A stretch of 64,000 nucleotides of DNA from Taxillus chinensis (Eukaryota > Streptophyta > Magnoliopsida > Santalales > Loranthaceae). A program made the translations under genes and the position numbers. How positions within the stretch are numbered: the stretch's first letter is position 1; each line of letters starts with the position of its first letter. Below are positions 52,001 through 62,400 of this stretch, in pieces. The notes beneath the pieces are model-generated. The model was not told where the DNA came from. It saw only the letters and a list, made by a program, of their open reading frames with translations, and made no database searches. The DNA is taken from assembly GCA_023512835.1 (NCBI GenBank), contig CM042090.1:24591783-24655782 (forward strand), written 5' to 3'.

Positions 52001-55000
52001 AGATAGCATCAGCTGCTGTGATTTTCCGATTCTCATGATGGATTTTGCACAATCGTGTTCTAAAGAGTGAATTGGTTAGCTTGTGATTGTCACCTAAGGA
52101 GGATAAAAAACAAATTATTGGGGAAAGATAATACTTTTGGGGTATTTAAGTAATAAGGAAAAAATTCTATAGGGCATTCTCAATATTGAAGTTACTGAAT
52201 TGGATGTAGTAGTAGTAGTAGTGCATGATGAAGAAAATCTCAGTTATGCATGGTGCATAGGCATGAAATGTTGATTTCTGTGTTACATGTGTAAGGCAGC
52301 CGGAGAGTCGGTGGGCGGGCTTTTTGGTTTGTCTTGGGTGATGCATTATAGTGTTCATGGGCTTTTCTCCTCCTAGCCGGAGTGGGTGGATAGAAAGTAT
52401 ACGGTTTGGAGCGCTATTCTTCATTGCATCATTTGGTGTCTCTGACTAGAGCGGAATACTCGTCTTTTTTTAGGGTTGTGAATGCTGCTTGGATGAGCTT
52501 AAGCTTTGTTTGGTGCCTTTGGGATTGATTGGATGGATTTGAGTATTTTCGTCTCTCTTATTTTTTTATGTTATCTCAGTTTGTTCTTTTAGAGCTGAAT
52601 TTTTTTTACATGTGCTCTTTTTGTATTCTCTTTCTTGTGCACTTCTTGTGTGCTTCTTTTCTAATAAAATTCACTTATAAAAATAGTCACTTTTTAAAAT
52701 AATCCAAACTAGTTGGTCAAAACCTAGTGTTATATGGTACCAGAATTGCCTACCACATTTTAGAATGTTAACTTTCTTTGTATTGTGGATATTATAATAA
52801 TATAATGTATCCATCGATGGCTGATTCATTAGTCATAGTATGGCTTCATTTTTTTAATTAGAAAAAATATGCTTTTATTAAAACACTCAGGAAGTGGCAG
52901 GAAACAGTACAAGGGACCGGGATATTAAAGACACCATATGAAGAAGGGACATTACAACCCATGGCATTATCTAAAAACATAGCTCACAAATGGCCTTTGA
53001 CTCCCTGAATTGAATTATCAATATTGTCAAATATACAGCTATTCCATTCCTTCCAGGTCACCCATAAAAGTATGGCTTCATTCTTGAGGTTGTGTTTATG
53101 TGCTTTTTATTACATCTTCCATATTGTACTTATGTTTAATATGGAAAATTTATAAACTAAAAGTCTATATTTTGTGGTGTCCTTTTCTGGCAAGGTAAAC
53201 TACTAAAATTTCAATTCTTGTGATTACTGCAGATTCCTTTTTGTGTGGTTATCGGCTGGATGATGGGGCGTCCAATGGACTTAAATTTTCAACTTTTTGA
53301 GACAGCAACACTATTTATAACTGTCTTAGTTGTTGCCTTCTTGTTGCAGGTTGGTTTCCTTAAGCTTTTCCAATAAATTATGACTCAGTATTTTTTTTTG
53401 TATATTTTTAAATTTATTATATGAATTTATGGGTTTAATTAGTTGGATTTGGAATTTTTTCATTAATTGTCATCTTGGTTTTGTTTTAATGGAAATCAAA
53501 TGAAGTTGGGCTGATATATTGATGTTTTTTAAAAAAGGAAAGAAAAAGATAGCCATATTTCTGGGGCATGTTGACTGGGTTGTCACTTTCCCCCCTCCCA
53601 ATACTTTCTTTGTCCTCCTCTTGGATCAGTTGTCCTTATAATTTTTGTGTTGAGCTATTTGCAGGAAGGAACGTCTAATTATTTTAAAGGATTAATGCTC
53701 ATTCTTTGCTATCTGATTGTCGGTGCAAGTTTCTATGTACATGTTGACCCTGGTACTGTAGGTGAGTTTTTAGCATTTCTATCGAGAGTTTGAGCTTTGC
53801 ACTCATAATCTTTAGGCGCATATCACAGCTTGATTGTTTTGATATTGTTTGGATGTATCATCATTGACAAATATGGATGTGAATTTCTTAATATTTGGAA
53901 AACACATTAGAGGCGGTGTAATGCAAAAAATCTTGTTAAAACAGAGAGAATGTTAGCTACCTAAGTTTGGTTAGCATAGAGCCCCATGATTTTAAATATT
54001 TTTAAAACTTTGATTGAATAGTGTAGGAATGACAAGAAATAAGAAAGTGTTAAATTTTCATATGATTTAGTGTTGTAAACATAATTGTTGAAGGTGCCCC
54101 TATGCTCAGACTCAAGCAAGGCACTCATATTATTCTATTGAGAGAATACAACTATATTATATAAGATTGTAGAAAATCTAAGAAAGAACCCTTTTAGGTA
54201 ACCCAATTTACAATTATAATATACCTAAAAATATAGCTTTTTATAATTCATTTTAACTTTTTTTATCAAGTTAGTGCATATATATTACATCAAGAACCGT
54301 AAGAATCATCATATTAGATTGTTGATTCATTTTCTTAATTTAGGAAATATCTACTCCAAAATTTAGATTATACATGTAATTTCTGATGACTTCAATATGT
54401 TTGTTTCAATCATGCTCTACTGGATTATTAATTATTTTGATGATGGCTGTGTTATCACAAAATAATATCATTGGCTTTTGAGGGTCATAACCAAAGTCTC
54501 GCAAAAGAATACATAAGTAAGCTCTATAGTAACATGATGGAAAGCACACATTCAACTTATGCATTAGACAAAGAATTATATTTTATTTTTTACTTCTTGA
54601 AGTCACCAAATTACTACCTACAAAGAACACATATTTGGAAGTAGACTTCTTATCCAATTTGGATCCAACATAGTCAAAGTCAGTATCTTAAGTGTCCATG
54701 TGATGAAAATATAATACCTTTATCAGGAGAGAATTTTAGATATGATAGAATACGATTTACAATATCTATGTATCAATTATTCGAATTATGCATAAATTAA
54801 CTCACAATAATAATTGCATATAATATATTAGGTCTAGGTATGAGTTAGATAGATCAACTTTTCAACTAATCTTTGATATCTCTCTTTGCTACTTGATTAG
54901 GATAGATAGTTAGACCATGATTCATTTAATTGGAGTATCTGCAAGTTCACAGGTTATCAATTTCAGCTAGGAGGTCTAAGATATATTTATGATGAGAGAA

Positions 55001-58000
55001 AATTTCTTGCTTGGATCGGGATACTTTAATGACCAAAAAGTATTTATAGCCCTTAAAATCTTTCATCTTATACTCTTTCACCAAGTGACATTGAAGCTTT
55101 TCTATTTCACTTATATTATTACATGTGACAATTATGTCATCAATATAAACAAGAAACAAGAAACAAGGTAATATCTTTTCCATAGTTTTTTGATAGAAAA
55201 ATTTACTCCATAAAAATAGGATAGGTGCTTAGAGTCCTTTTGAGAATTTGAGTATTTACATGTGGGAGGATGAAAACATCTAGAGTCTTTTTGAGAATTC
55301 GAGTAAGCAAAAAAAAAAAAAAAAACACATTTGAAATCACAAGAATCAAGTTTATTCCTATGGAGTTGATACACATCAACAAAACACACAACTAAAAACC
55401 TTAGGACAAATATTAAGAGTTGAAGGAATATGGTGGAAGCTTGATAACATCCTCAAAGGAGTTTGATAGTCAATGACATGAGCAGATATTCGATTTATAA
55501 GATATATTGCAGTTATGATAACATTGGCCTAACAATGTTAAGAGATATGCATAAAGTGCGAACCCCATGTGCGAAGCTCTAGCGAGTGGTGGGGTTTGGA
55601 AAAGATTAGATCATATAAACCAATATTTAGAGACATACATAGTAAAACACAAAGCTCGGGCTACGTCAAAGAGCTGTTTTAAGTTTTGTAGTAATGGATT
55701 GTACACATTCTTTTGGGGGGGGGGGCCGGGGCCCGCTCCAAAGGGGGGGGTTTTCACATTCTGTTGTAATGTGTAAACATATGTTATATGATAAATGATG
55801 CCTTGCTTTTGAAAGAAATTAGTCAAAGATTTATTCACAAACTTATGATTATTATTAGATTGGAATACCTAAATTGGGGTATGAAATTGTGTGTCAATCA
55901 TTTAATATAATTGAAAAATGATATAAATAACATTACCTTTAAGATTTCATCAAGTATATTCAACTTACTCGAGTACAATTATGTCATACAATTAATTGTT
56001 TTAAAGTAAGAGTAAAAAATTATCCTCAAACATTAAAATAATCGCATGAAAAAAGAATATGACTTTTATTGATACTTATTTTAAATGAAACATAATGATT
56101 TTTAGCATAAATGCATTGTTTACACTTTAAATTAGAAATAAAAGCATTAAAAAATAATTAAAGAAACAAACGTTATAAGTGTCACAAACAATAATGTCAT
56201 GAAAGTTTTTTTTCTTTGGTTAAGTGTCTCATTTCTCATTTGGGGTCGCTGGTTAGACTCAAATCGCAAAGCTCTTGCCCTATCTTAGTAATACAATCCT
56301 ACACACTCTCTGCTAGTGTTAATTTTCATCTTCATGAAATTATCTTAAAACACACAATAAGTAAGATAAAAGGTTATCGAATAAATAAGTGTGATAATTT
56401 GATTAATAAGCCATAAACACACTTTCCGTATAAGTAAGATAATTTGATTCGATGTTATATGAGCGACAATAATGTTATGGCTGATTTAAAAGAAGAATTA
56501 AAAGCAGAGGTGCGTATTCATAAATCACGTTCCGTATACAAGATCGTGTCTTTAGCCTTGAAGTTTGAAGCAAAGACGATATTACACAAAAGCCAAAAGC
56601 CCAACACATTTACACAGCTGAATGGCTCCTCAAACATAACTCTATGTCTATCTACTACGACACCCTCACGCCCATTGCCTATCCCGTCATCCAACCTTAA
56701 TGAGTGACAATAGAGTCACAAAAAAGGACTCTATTTCTGTTGTGGCAAACGCTTCACGATGGGACACCAATGTCGGCCATCTTTATCCCAACTTAAATTC
56801 ACTGACAATCCAGGAAAAAACTACCTCAGTGACAATGATGGTGGGACAGGTCATAAGAACAAAGAAAATGTGAAAATTTCCGCCATGAGGATAAGTCAGT
56901 TTTTTAAGGGAGGTGCACTGATACGGTTCTACCACTTCTTGAGATTTAATTTAATTTTTATATTGTCAAGTTATGATGTTAGCGGGGAGTTACTTAGGTA
57001 ATAGAGATAATGAAATAGTTTTGAATAATTAATTAATTAGTGGAATAATAGAAGTTGCTTAGTAGGTTAATAGGTAGTTTATTTAAGATTTTAGAGTCAT
57101 GAGTTAGTGTGGTTGTGTACTTGTAAGGCTATATATAGCCATATCTTTTTTATTGTAAATCATGGTTTATAAATTAATAAAAAAGAGTCTATATGAGAGT
57201 TTTCTACTATTTCTTCTTGCTAGATTCCGGCATTGTGTAGTTTCTACCAGCCTTGCACATAATCTCCAAGACCTTTTTGTGCCTTGTGTGTACCTTTGTC
57301 TTTAATAACAATGGTCGTAAAACAGTTTCATCTAATTATTGAAATTTTGATTAATTTTGTATAATTATTTGTTATTTTTATTGTAGTAAAGCATGAAATT
57401 CTAAATCATTAAAACTTATGAAAACGTTTCAACCTATACATTATTGGATTCTTTTTATCTATACGGTTTGGTTGTGAAAATGCCAGTATATAATTTTAAA
57501 GCACTCTCCATCAATCAAAAGTCAACTACTCCGTAGTCCTTTTGCCCCCTTTTTACCCACTGGAGACATAGCAAAAGGGAGTCTTCATGGGAAAATTGTC
57601 ACTTCTTATGGACCTGAATCTTGGTGACCTATCAATACTATTTGCCCACTGGGCCCACACATGTTGTGGCTGCTTGATTGCTTGCTTTGGTTTCCAGTAT
57701 TTTCTTCTAAAATCTTGTGATTTAAGGTTTAGTTTGGCTTTATAAGAAGAGGAAGTTGGGAAGGGTCGGCATTTGTGGTGTTGTGGATTAAGCATGTAGA
57801 CATGCTCATGACAATATGGAATTCGTTTTACAGTTTTATAAAATAATCATTAAAATACTCCATGAGCTACAAGGTGGTGAGATTGTTTTTGAACTTTCTC
57901 AAATGGAGATTTGGAATCATGAGATTAGCACTGACCTGTCAACCAATGAGCCTTAGGAACTCGGTCATGTGTTTGTTAACAGCTACAATGAGATTATCAT

Positions 58001-58511
58001 AGTGTAGGAAAACCTCTTTTGAAGGTATTTCTTCTAGGTTTTTTTTGAGTAATTTATAATATGTTCCGTAGTAAGAGAAAGAAGCTTCAAATAACACAAG
58101 TAAAACTATACTTCAAAACATATAATTAATAAGATAATTTTATTTAAAATTTTCCCTACAATCTAGATTGATGCTCCTAACTCCGAAGTTACTATTTGCA
58201 GTATTTAATTTATGTAGAAAGTAGAAACTATATAGAGCTACCATCCCCTTATTTTCGAAGATTAAGTTGTAGTTGAATGATTAGGCTTCCCTTTTTGCAT
58301 CAATCTTTTTTTGCTTTTGGATACCTCCCTGACCTAGAATGCATATTTTTTTTTATCTTTATTTCACTTTTTACCCATAATCCAGTGTTTTAATATTGTA
58401 ATTTCTCTGTATTTTTAATTTTTGTTGTTGACTAATTATATATGCAGTATGGGCTACTATTGCTCAAAGATTACTAACTGAAGTGATTTTGCAGACAGCA
58501 ATACGCATTAA
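43617..58511 (+). CDS. CAX2: Vacuolar cation/proton exchanger, CAX2/5 type
   Basis: Tonoplast Ca2+(Mn2+)/H+ antiporter (family knowledge). Exons: 43617-43661, 44198-44434, 44513-44583, 44684-44712, 45119-45315, 45401-45613, 45699-45833, 46228-46344, 46426-46479, 53233-53349, 53665-53761, 58495-58511; 442 aa, about the length of Arabidopsis CAX2. All introns are GT-AG and phases agree. Both ion-binding repeats are intact: GNATE (about residues 137-141) and GNAAEH (331-336). The acidic loop between the halves is DDDEAPE (about 274-280). Start choice: exon 1 encodes [15 protein letters not shown] and exon 2 begins MGTVEDK, parallel to the short first exon of CAX2. The last exon is only 17 nt (ends DSNTH-stop); if skipped, exon 11 reads through to a stop at about 53790. 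Introns 46480-53232 and 53762-58494 are full of transposon debris. Confidence 0.92.
47640..48847. mobile_element. Inverted-repeat DNA element in CAX intron 9
   Basis: The left end CCATGGTTCGCAAT and the right end (read in reverse) CATGGTTCTCAGT are imperfect inverted repeats. ATGTGGC flanks both sides (47633-47639 and 48848-48854), suggesting a 7-8-bp target duplication as in hAT elements. The left half has CG-richer GTCGTCCCTC(T)-type tandem units (47890-48050); the right half is AT-rich. No transposase. Confidence 0.6.
49049..49081. repeat. (AT)n microsatellite
   Basis: About 16 AT units in CAX intron 9. Confidence 0.85.
49385..49615 (+). pseudogene. LINE (L1-type) zinc-binding RT tail fragment
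   Basis: Reads [18 protein letters not shown], then [27 protein letters not shown] and SW. This is the zf-RVT zinc-binding region found at the C-terminus of plant LINE polymerases (G-K-x-LT...C-x-C...E...HLLLHC). The RT itself is missing. The LINE sequence is cut off where Copia RNase H begins at about 49670. Confidence 0.75.
49670..50003 (+). pseudogene. Copia RNase H C-terminal fragment
   Basis: Encodes [52 protein letters not shown] and [12 protein letters not shown], the standard end of Ty1-Copia RNase H. One in-frame TAG interrupts it near 49708. The ORF stop at 49995 is followed directly by the polypurine tract TTGAGGGGGG. Confidence 0.85.
50004..50153 (+). repeat. Copia 3' LTR (150 bp)
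   Basis: Starts TGTATTAAGG directly after the polypurine tract and ends CCAACA. It has a TATAAATATG box. No matching 5' LTR is in the window, so the Copia is 5'-truncated. Confidence 0.65.
51465..51630 (+). other. Cys-rich open segment in CAX intron 9, possible captured last exon
   Basis: After a splice-acceptor-like TTGCTCAG (ends 51467), an open frame encodes [30 protein letters not shown] and [14 protein letters not shown], then ends AEDDISYL at a TGA. Seven cysteines in about 35 residues is not what random intron DNA gives. I do not recognise the family. It could be a gene fragment carried by a transposon, or chance. Confidence 0.3.
52290..52685 (+). mobile_element. LINE 3' end with polymerase tail and 3' UTR
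   Basis: Contains [22 protein letters not shown] (about 52407-52475), the C-terminal WxxxxHCxxWxxWxERN signature of plant LINE polymerases with one stop. A 3' UTR follows, ending TTTGTATTCTCTTTC...TAATAAAATTCACTTATAAA. It may belong with the zf-RVT fragment at 49385, split by later insertions. Confidence 0.7.
52856..53085 (-). mobile_element. LINE 3'-end fragment, minus strand
   Basis: On the minus strand: [20 protein letters not shown], the LINE polymerase C-terminal WKERN-type motif, followed by a short 3' UTR ending in TTTTAATAAAAGC and an A/T tail. It lies about 150 bp before CAX exon 10. Confidence 0.6.
54080..55840 (-). pseudogene. Degenerate Copia retrotransposon (integrase-RT-RNase H), minus strand
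   Basis: Domains in Copia order on the minus strand: integrase end ([20 protein letters not shown] ... [16 protein letters not shown], 55838-55611), RT ([36 protein letters not shown], 55183-54947) and RNase H ([26 protein letters not shown], about 54490-54380). The RT catalytic YIDD is kept, but the RT N-terminus is lost and there are many stops. An LTR-like tail is likely at 54080-54280. A G-rich insertion splits the integrase (55703-55755). Confidence 0.8.
55691..55763. repeat. G-rich insertion with 8-bp direct flanks
   Basis: CACATTCT occurs on both sides of a block with two long G runs around CCGGGGCCCGCTCC, interrupting the integrase reading between TLQQN and the ARALCF part. Confidence 0.6.
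56440..57250 (+). pseudogene. Gypsy Gag relic with adjoining LTR-like sequence
   Basis: Reads [20 protein letters not shown], then [13 protein letters not shown], and after a stop/frame change [19 protein letters not shown], a decayed Gag zinc knuckle (the first Cys is Tyr). A purine-rich AAGGGAGGTG (about 56907-56916) follows closely, then an LTR-like tail (TGATACGG..., TATATATAGCC box at about 57132). No protease, RT or integrase lies between. The 5' part is lost. Confidence 0.55.
57251..58494. other. Rest of CAX intron 11, nothing recognised
   Basis: A/T-rich intron DNA with one short minus-strand open frame (57553-57795) without known motifs. Confidence 0.4.
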
Positions 58512-59780
58512 GACCTGTGGATCCCTTGAGTTGGATCCCTCTTGAATCTACTTTGTGCGCTGTATATATTCATACCACATTACCAAGTGTTTGCAGTAAG
58601 CATTCTAAATGCGAGTTGGGTCAACTTCTGTTCTCTTGTATTGAAGCTGATATCTGTCATCAAGGTGGAGTTAGGCAAACTCGAATTCAATCTCTCTTTT
58701 TTTCTTTCTTTTTTTCCCATAGACTTACCATGGGACTGTATGGCTTCACAATTTCGTTTAGAGGTTATGTGAAGGATCAAGGTATCATCGCAGAGTGCTA
58801 GGTTACAATTTTGTTATCAAATGATATTGTAATTTATGTAACTGACCCTTTTTAAATATAATGAACATTAAGTTTTCCTGCTCCTATTTGTAAGTCTATT
58901 ATGGTCTGTTGGTGTTTGTCCCTAGTAGGCGTATGACAAGCTTTAACAAGGGGACTATGTCAACAACCACGGTGTACTTTTTTTGCAGCCAGTTGGACAA
59001 TCTTGGTACTTTGATCTCGAATTGGGGTGAGGGAGTTGTATGTGGGAATTTGAAGGTATGAAAATATCATCAACAATTTCTTAGCTTGTAGTCAGTTCCC
59101 TTATTTACACCTATGATGCTAAACTATCTGTGGTAGCTGAGCAAATTTTGTGCAAGTGTATGTGGCAGTTAAACTATCTCAGAGGTAATGGGACACTGTA
59201 ATGGGAGTGGTTTTTTTTTTTTACCATTTTATGAGCACACTTGTTTTTAACATCAAAAGGTTTTGAATGAGCTTCTTCATTGTACTGGAACTGATAATGA
59301 GCATGGTTCTGTTTATACACAATAAAGGGGTGGCACGGATCAACAAAAATTTAAGCGCACTTCGCTCGTTAATGTTCTTTAGTATTGTTGAAGTGGTTTT
59401 GGTGGACTGGGTTCTGTGAAGTTCATGTCTCCCTCAACACAGGCACAGCCCATGCGTTATTTGATGGGGACTTTGCAGATTGTAGACTTACGGTTAAGTT
59501 CGTTATTGGCAGTCCACCAAACAAACAAGAAACACGCATGTCACCCGCACGTGCAGCAACCTTAACTTCCCCGAAAATCTTAAAATAAAAAAAATCGAAA
59601 TTAAGGCAAGAAGAAGAAAATATACCCAAAGAGTGGGGGGACAGTCAACGAGGGTTGACCGGGCGTCTTGTGGGTGAGCTACCGGCCATAGTCCCACACG
59701 CTCGATGGCGTTGAATTTTTTAGTAAAATCATGCGCCTTTAATGGAGAGGCCACCTTCTCTCCCATGCAAGTGTATTGCT
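58512..59780 (+). other. CAX 3' UTR and intergenic/MYB80 upstream DNA
   Basis: CAX 3' UTR probably runs to about 58860 (AATATAATGAACATTA). Further downstream there is no gene. CAGTCAACGAGGGTTGACCG at 59642-59661 contains two TTGAC cores in opposite orientation, a paired W-box-like site about 410 bp before the MYB80 ATG. Confidence 0.45.
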
Positions 59781-59785
59781 TCCTT

Positions 59786-60071
59786 AACACTTATAAAAAC
59801 AATACCCCTCCTTTTCCCACCTTCAATATTCACAAGCCCTCTTCAGAAAATTGCACCCCCAAATAGATGTTCTGTTTGTTTAAGGAAATAGATTCTAAAG
59901 AAAAAAAAACAGAAAGAAAAAAAAAACAGATAGAAAATGCAAGAGGACTTTTAGTTGGATCATTAAGGCATAGCAATCATCCATCTACACGCGCATACAT
60001 AGACCATAGACCACCTATCATCGGCAAGGAGTGGAGTTGGAAGGAGACTCTGCCTCACAAATCCGAGTGTA
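59786..60071 (+). promoter_or_regulatory. MYB80 core promoter and leader with uORF
   Basis: A TATA-like TTATAAAAAC (59791-59800) would place transcription start near 59825-59830. The leader then contains an ATG at 59867 that opens a 75-codon frame to 60094, overlapping the MYB80 start at 60072 out of frame. Confidence 0.45.
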
Positions 60072-61324
60072 ATGGGTCGGATTCCTTGTTGTGAGAAGGA
60101 CAGCGTAAAGCGAGGGCAGTGGACACCGGAAGAAGACAACAAGCTGTCCTCGTATATTGCCCAACACGGAACCCGTAACTGGCGCCTCATCCCCAAGAAT
60201 GCTGGTATGAGTCTCCTGTTTTCTTGTTATGAAATGTGTCTATGAAATCTCGTAGCAAATTAAGCGGCAAATGGCTTCAGGTAACATAAATATGCACATA
60301 CTAACTACTTCATTGCAGGCCTCCAGAGGTGTGGGAAGAGTTGCAGGCTGCGGTGGACCAACTACCTTCGTCCTGATCTTAAGCATGGACAATTCTCAGA
60401 CTCAGAGGAGCAAACCATTGTTAAGCTCCATTCCGTCTTTGGAAACCGGTACTAATTTAATTCAATTCACTCTGTCTCACCTGTGTTCATTCACAGACTA
60501 TACCTGCAATTCCCTTTTTCAAGAATAAAAAACAAATCCACATCGTGCAGTCCTTCATTCTGTTTTTTTACCCCTCCTCCTTTATACCCTTCTCTCAATA
60601 ATAAGATATTCATTCAAATCCTCCCAGATGGTCTCTCATTGCAGCTCAGCTGCCAGGCCGCACGGACAATGACGTTAAAAATCACTGGAACACCAAGCTC
60701 AAAAAGAAACTTTCTGGTATGGGAATAGATCCGGTCACCCACAAGCCCTTCTCCCACCTCATGGCAGAGATTGCCACCACCCTGGCACCTCCCCAGATGG
60801 CTCACCTTGCCGAAGCAACACTTGGCTGCTTTAAGGATGAGATGCTTCACCTGTTTTCCAAAAAGCGCATTGACTTCCAGCTACAGCCATCACCTACTGC
60901 TGCAAACTCCACACCCACCTATGCTCCCACAAAAACTGATGACAGAGATGACACTACTATAGAAAAAATCAAGCTGGGACTATCAAGGGCCATACAAGAC
61001 CCTGGTACCTTGCCCTCTAACAAGGCTCAAGACTCGGGAGCTGGTGGATCCCCAATTTTTGGTGCCCCCTGCAGCACTTTTCGTGGCTTTCATTATGGAC
61101 CTTCTTCCTTCGGAAATGATGGGGGCGGATCACCATGGAGCCAGAGCATGTGTACTGGCAGCACCTGCACGGCAGGGGACCGACAAGAACGGTTGCTTGA
61201 TAAGCTTGAAGATGAGATTGAAGAGTCTGAGGATGCAAAGACACTAAAGAATAGATCAATTTTCAACTCGGACTGTGTCTTGTGGGATCTTCCATCCGAT
61301 GATCTGATGAATCCTATGCTATGA
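60072..61324 (+). CDS. MYB80: R2R3-MYB transcription factor, MYB80 (formerly MYB103) type
   Basis: Nuclear R2R3-MYB. MYB80 controls tapetum and pollen development in Arabidopsis, acting after TDF1 and AMS (family knowledge). Exons 60072-60204 (133 nt), 60319-60448 (130 nt) and 60628-61324, the standard R2R3 exon sizes; 319 aa. R2 starts [17 protein letters not shown] and includes [19 protein letters not shown]3 has [20 protein letters not shown] and ends [20 protein letters not shown]. Family marks after the MYB region: [19 protein letters not shown] and [17 protein letters not shown]. The tail [16 protein letters not shown] matches the MYB80 C-terminus. All introns are GT-AG. The start is the ATG of MGRIPCCEK. 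Confidence 0.95.
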
Positions 61325-62400
61325 AAGAGCCAACAACACAAATCATGCATGCGGGAAAAACTAAAGGACATGGAGATTTGATTGTAAAGGAGCGAATAGC
61401 TTGTACCTGGGTTATAATAAACTTCATATGATATAGTAAAAATGATCCACATGTAAATAACACTATGGATTGCGAACAAAATAATTATGCAAAAGTATAA
61501 TTTCTAAGTACGTTTCACTGTTAAACCTCCTTTTGTATCCCATCCCTTGCAAAGACTTGTACCGTGGATATCAAGCCAAAATACGATTGTGGAATTCAAT
61601 GGACATTTATCTTCCTTATAAAATTAAATTAGCTTCTTTAAGAAATAGATATATGTTTCTAGGATAGGTTGCTTAAGAAACAATCATTTGTGGCTTATAA
61701 ATTAATATCTCCCTTGTTTTTAAGAAAGCTGTTATCATTGGGTTGGGTTTCATGAGTGTCTTTTTTTCAATCGTACACTTGTGTACAAGATTTGTGAGAG
61801 GGTTTCCATTTTTATATGAAAAAAATGGTGAGAAGGTTCTCTCTTGTTTGAAGGATTATCTTGATCACAAAATTTATGTTCCTTATTAAATTAAATTAGC
61901 TTCTTTAAGAAATAAAGATATGTTTATGATGTAATGTCATGTCACACTATTAAAATATTTATAATACTTAATTTAACCTATATAAATAGGCAAGCAGGGT
62001 CGATCTCATAAAAATATTAAATACTTCTTAGATTAAGGACTTACACTAAAACCTAGCATATAGATAGAAAAAAAAAATCAATCTTCCAAAATTATTTCAA
62101 TGCCTAAGTTGACTTAAACTAATCTAACTAAAGTGATAAAGCTATTGGTGAAAGATTTGTATTGGTTTGCTCCAAGGATGGATGTTTGGACCTCTATGAT
62201 GTTTTCTTGTTATGATAGTAATTATATGAATTATGATACCTTGTTGATTAAAAACTAAACTCTTAATGCATTGACTAAGGAGTCATATAGTCGTATGTAC
62301 ACTTTAGCTTGAGGAAGGGGTGACCCTTTTAAGTTGTGAAGTTATTAAATCTCAGGTTAACTCCCATTAACTCTAATTTGGTTTTCTATGGGAAATTTGG
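61325..62400. other. MYB80 3' UTR and AT-rich spacer with a direct repeat
   Basis: An AAATTAAATTAGCTTCTTTAAG-type segment occurs at about 61616-61653 and again at about 61894-61931, each followed by a GATATATGTTT/GATATGTTT. No ORF of note. Confidence 0.5.
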
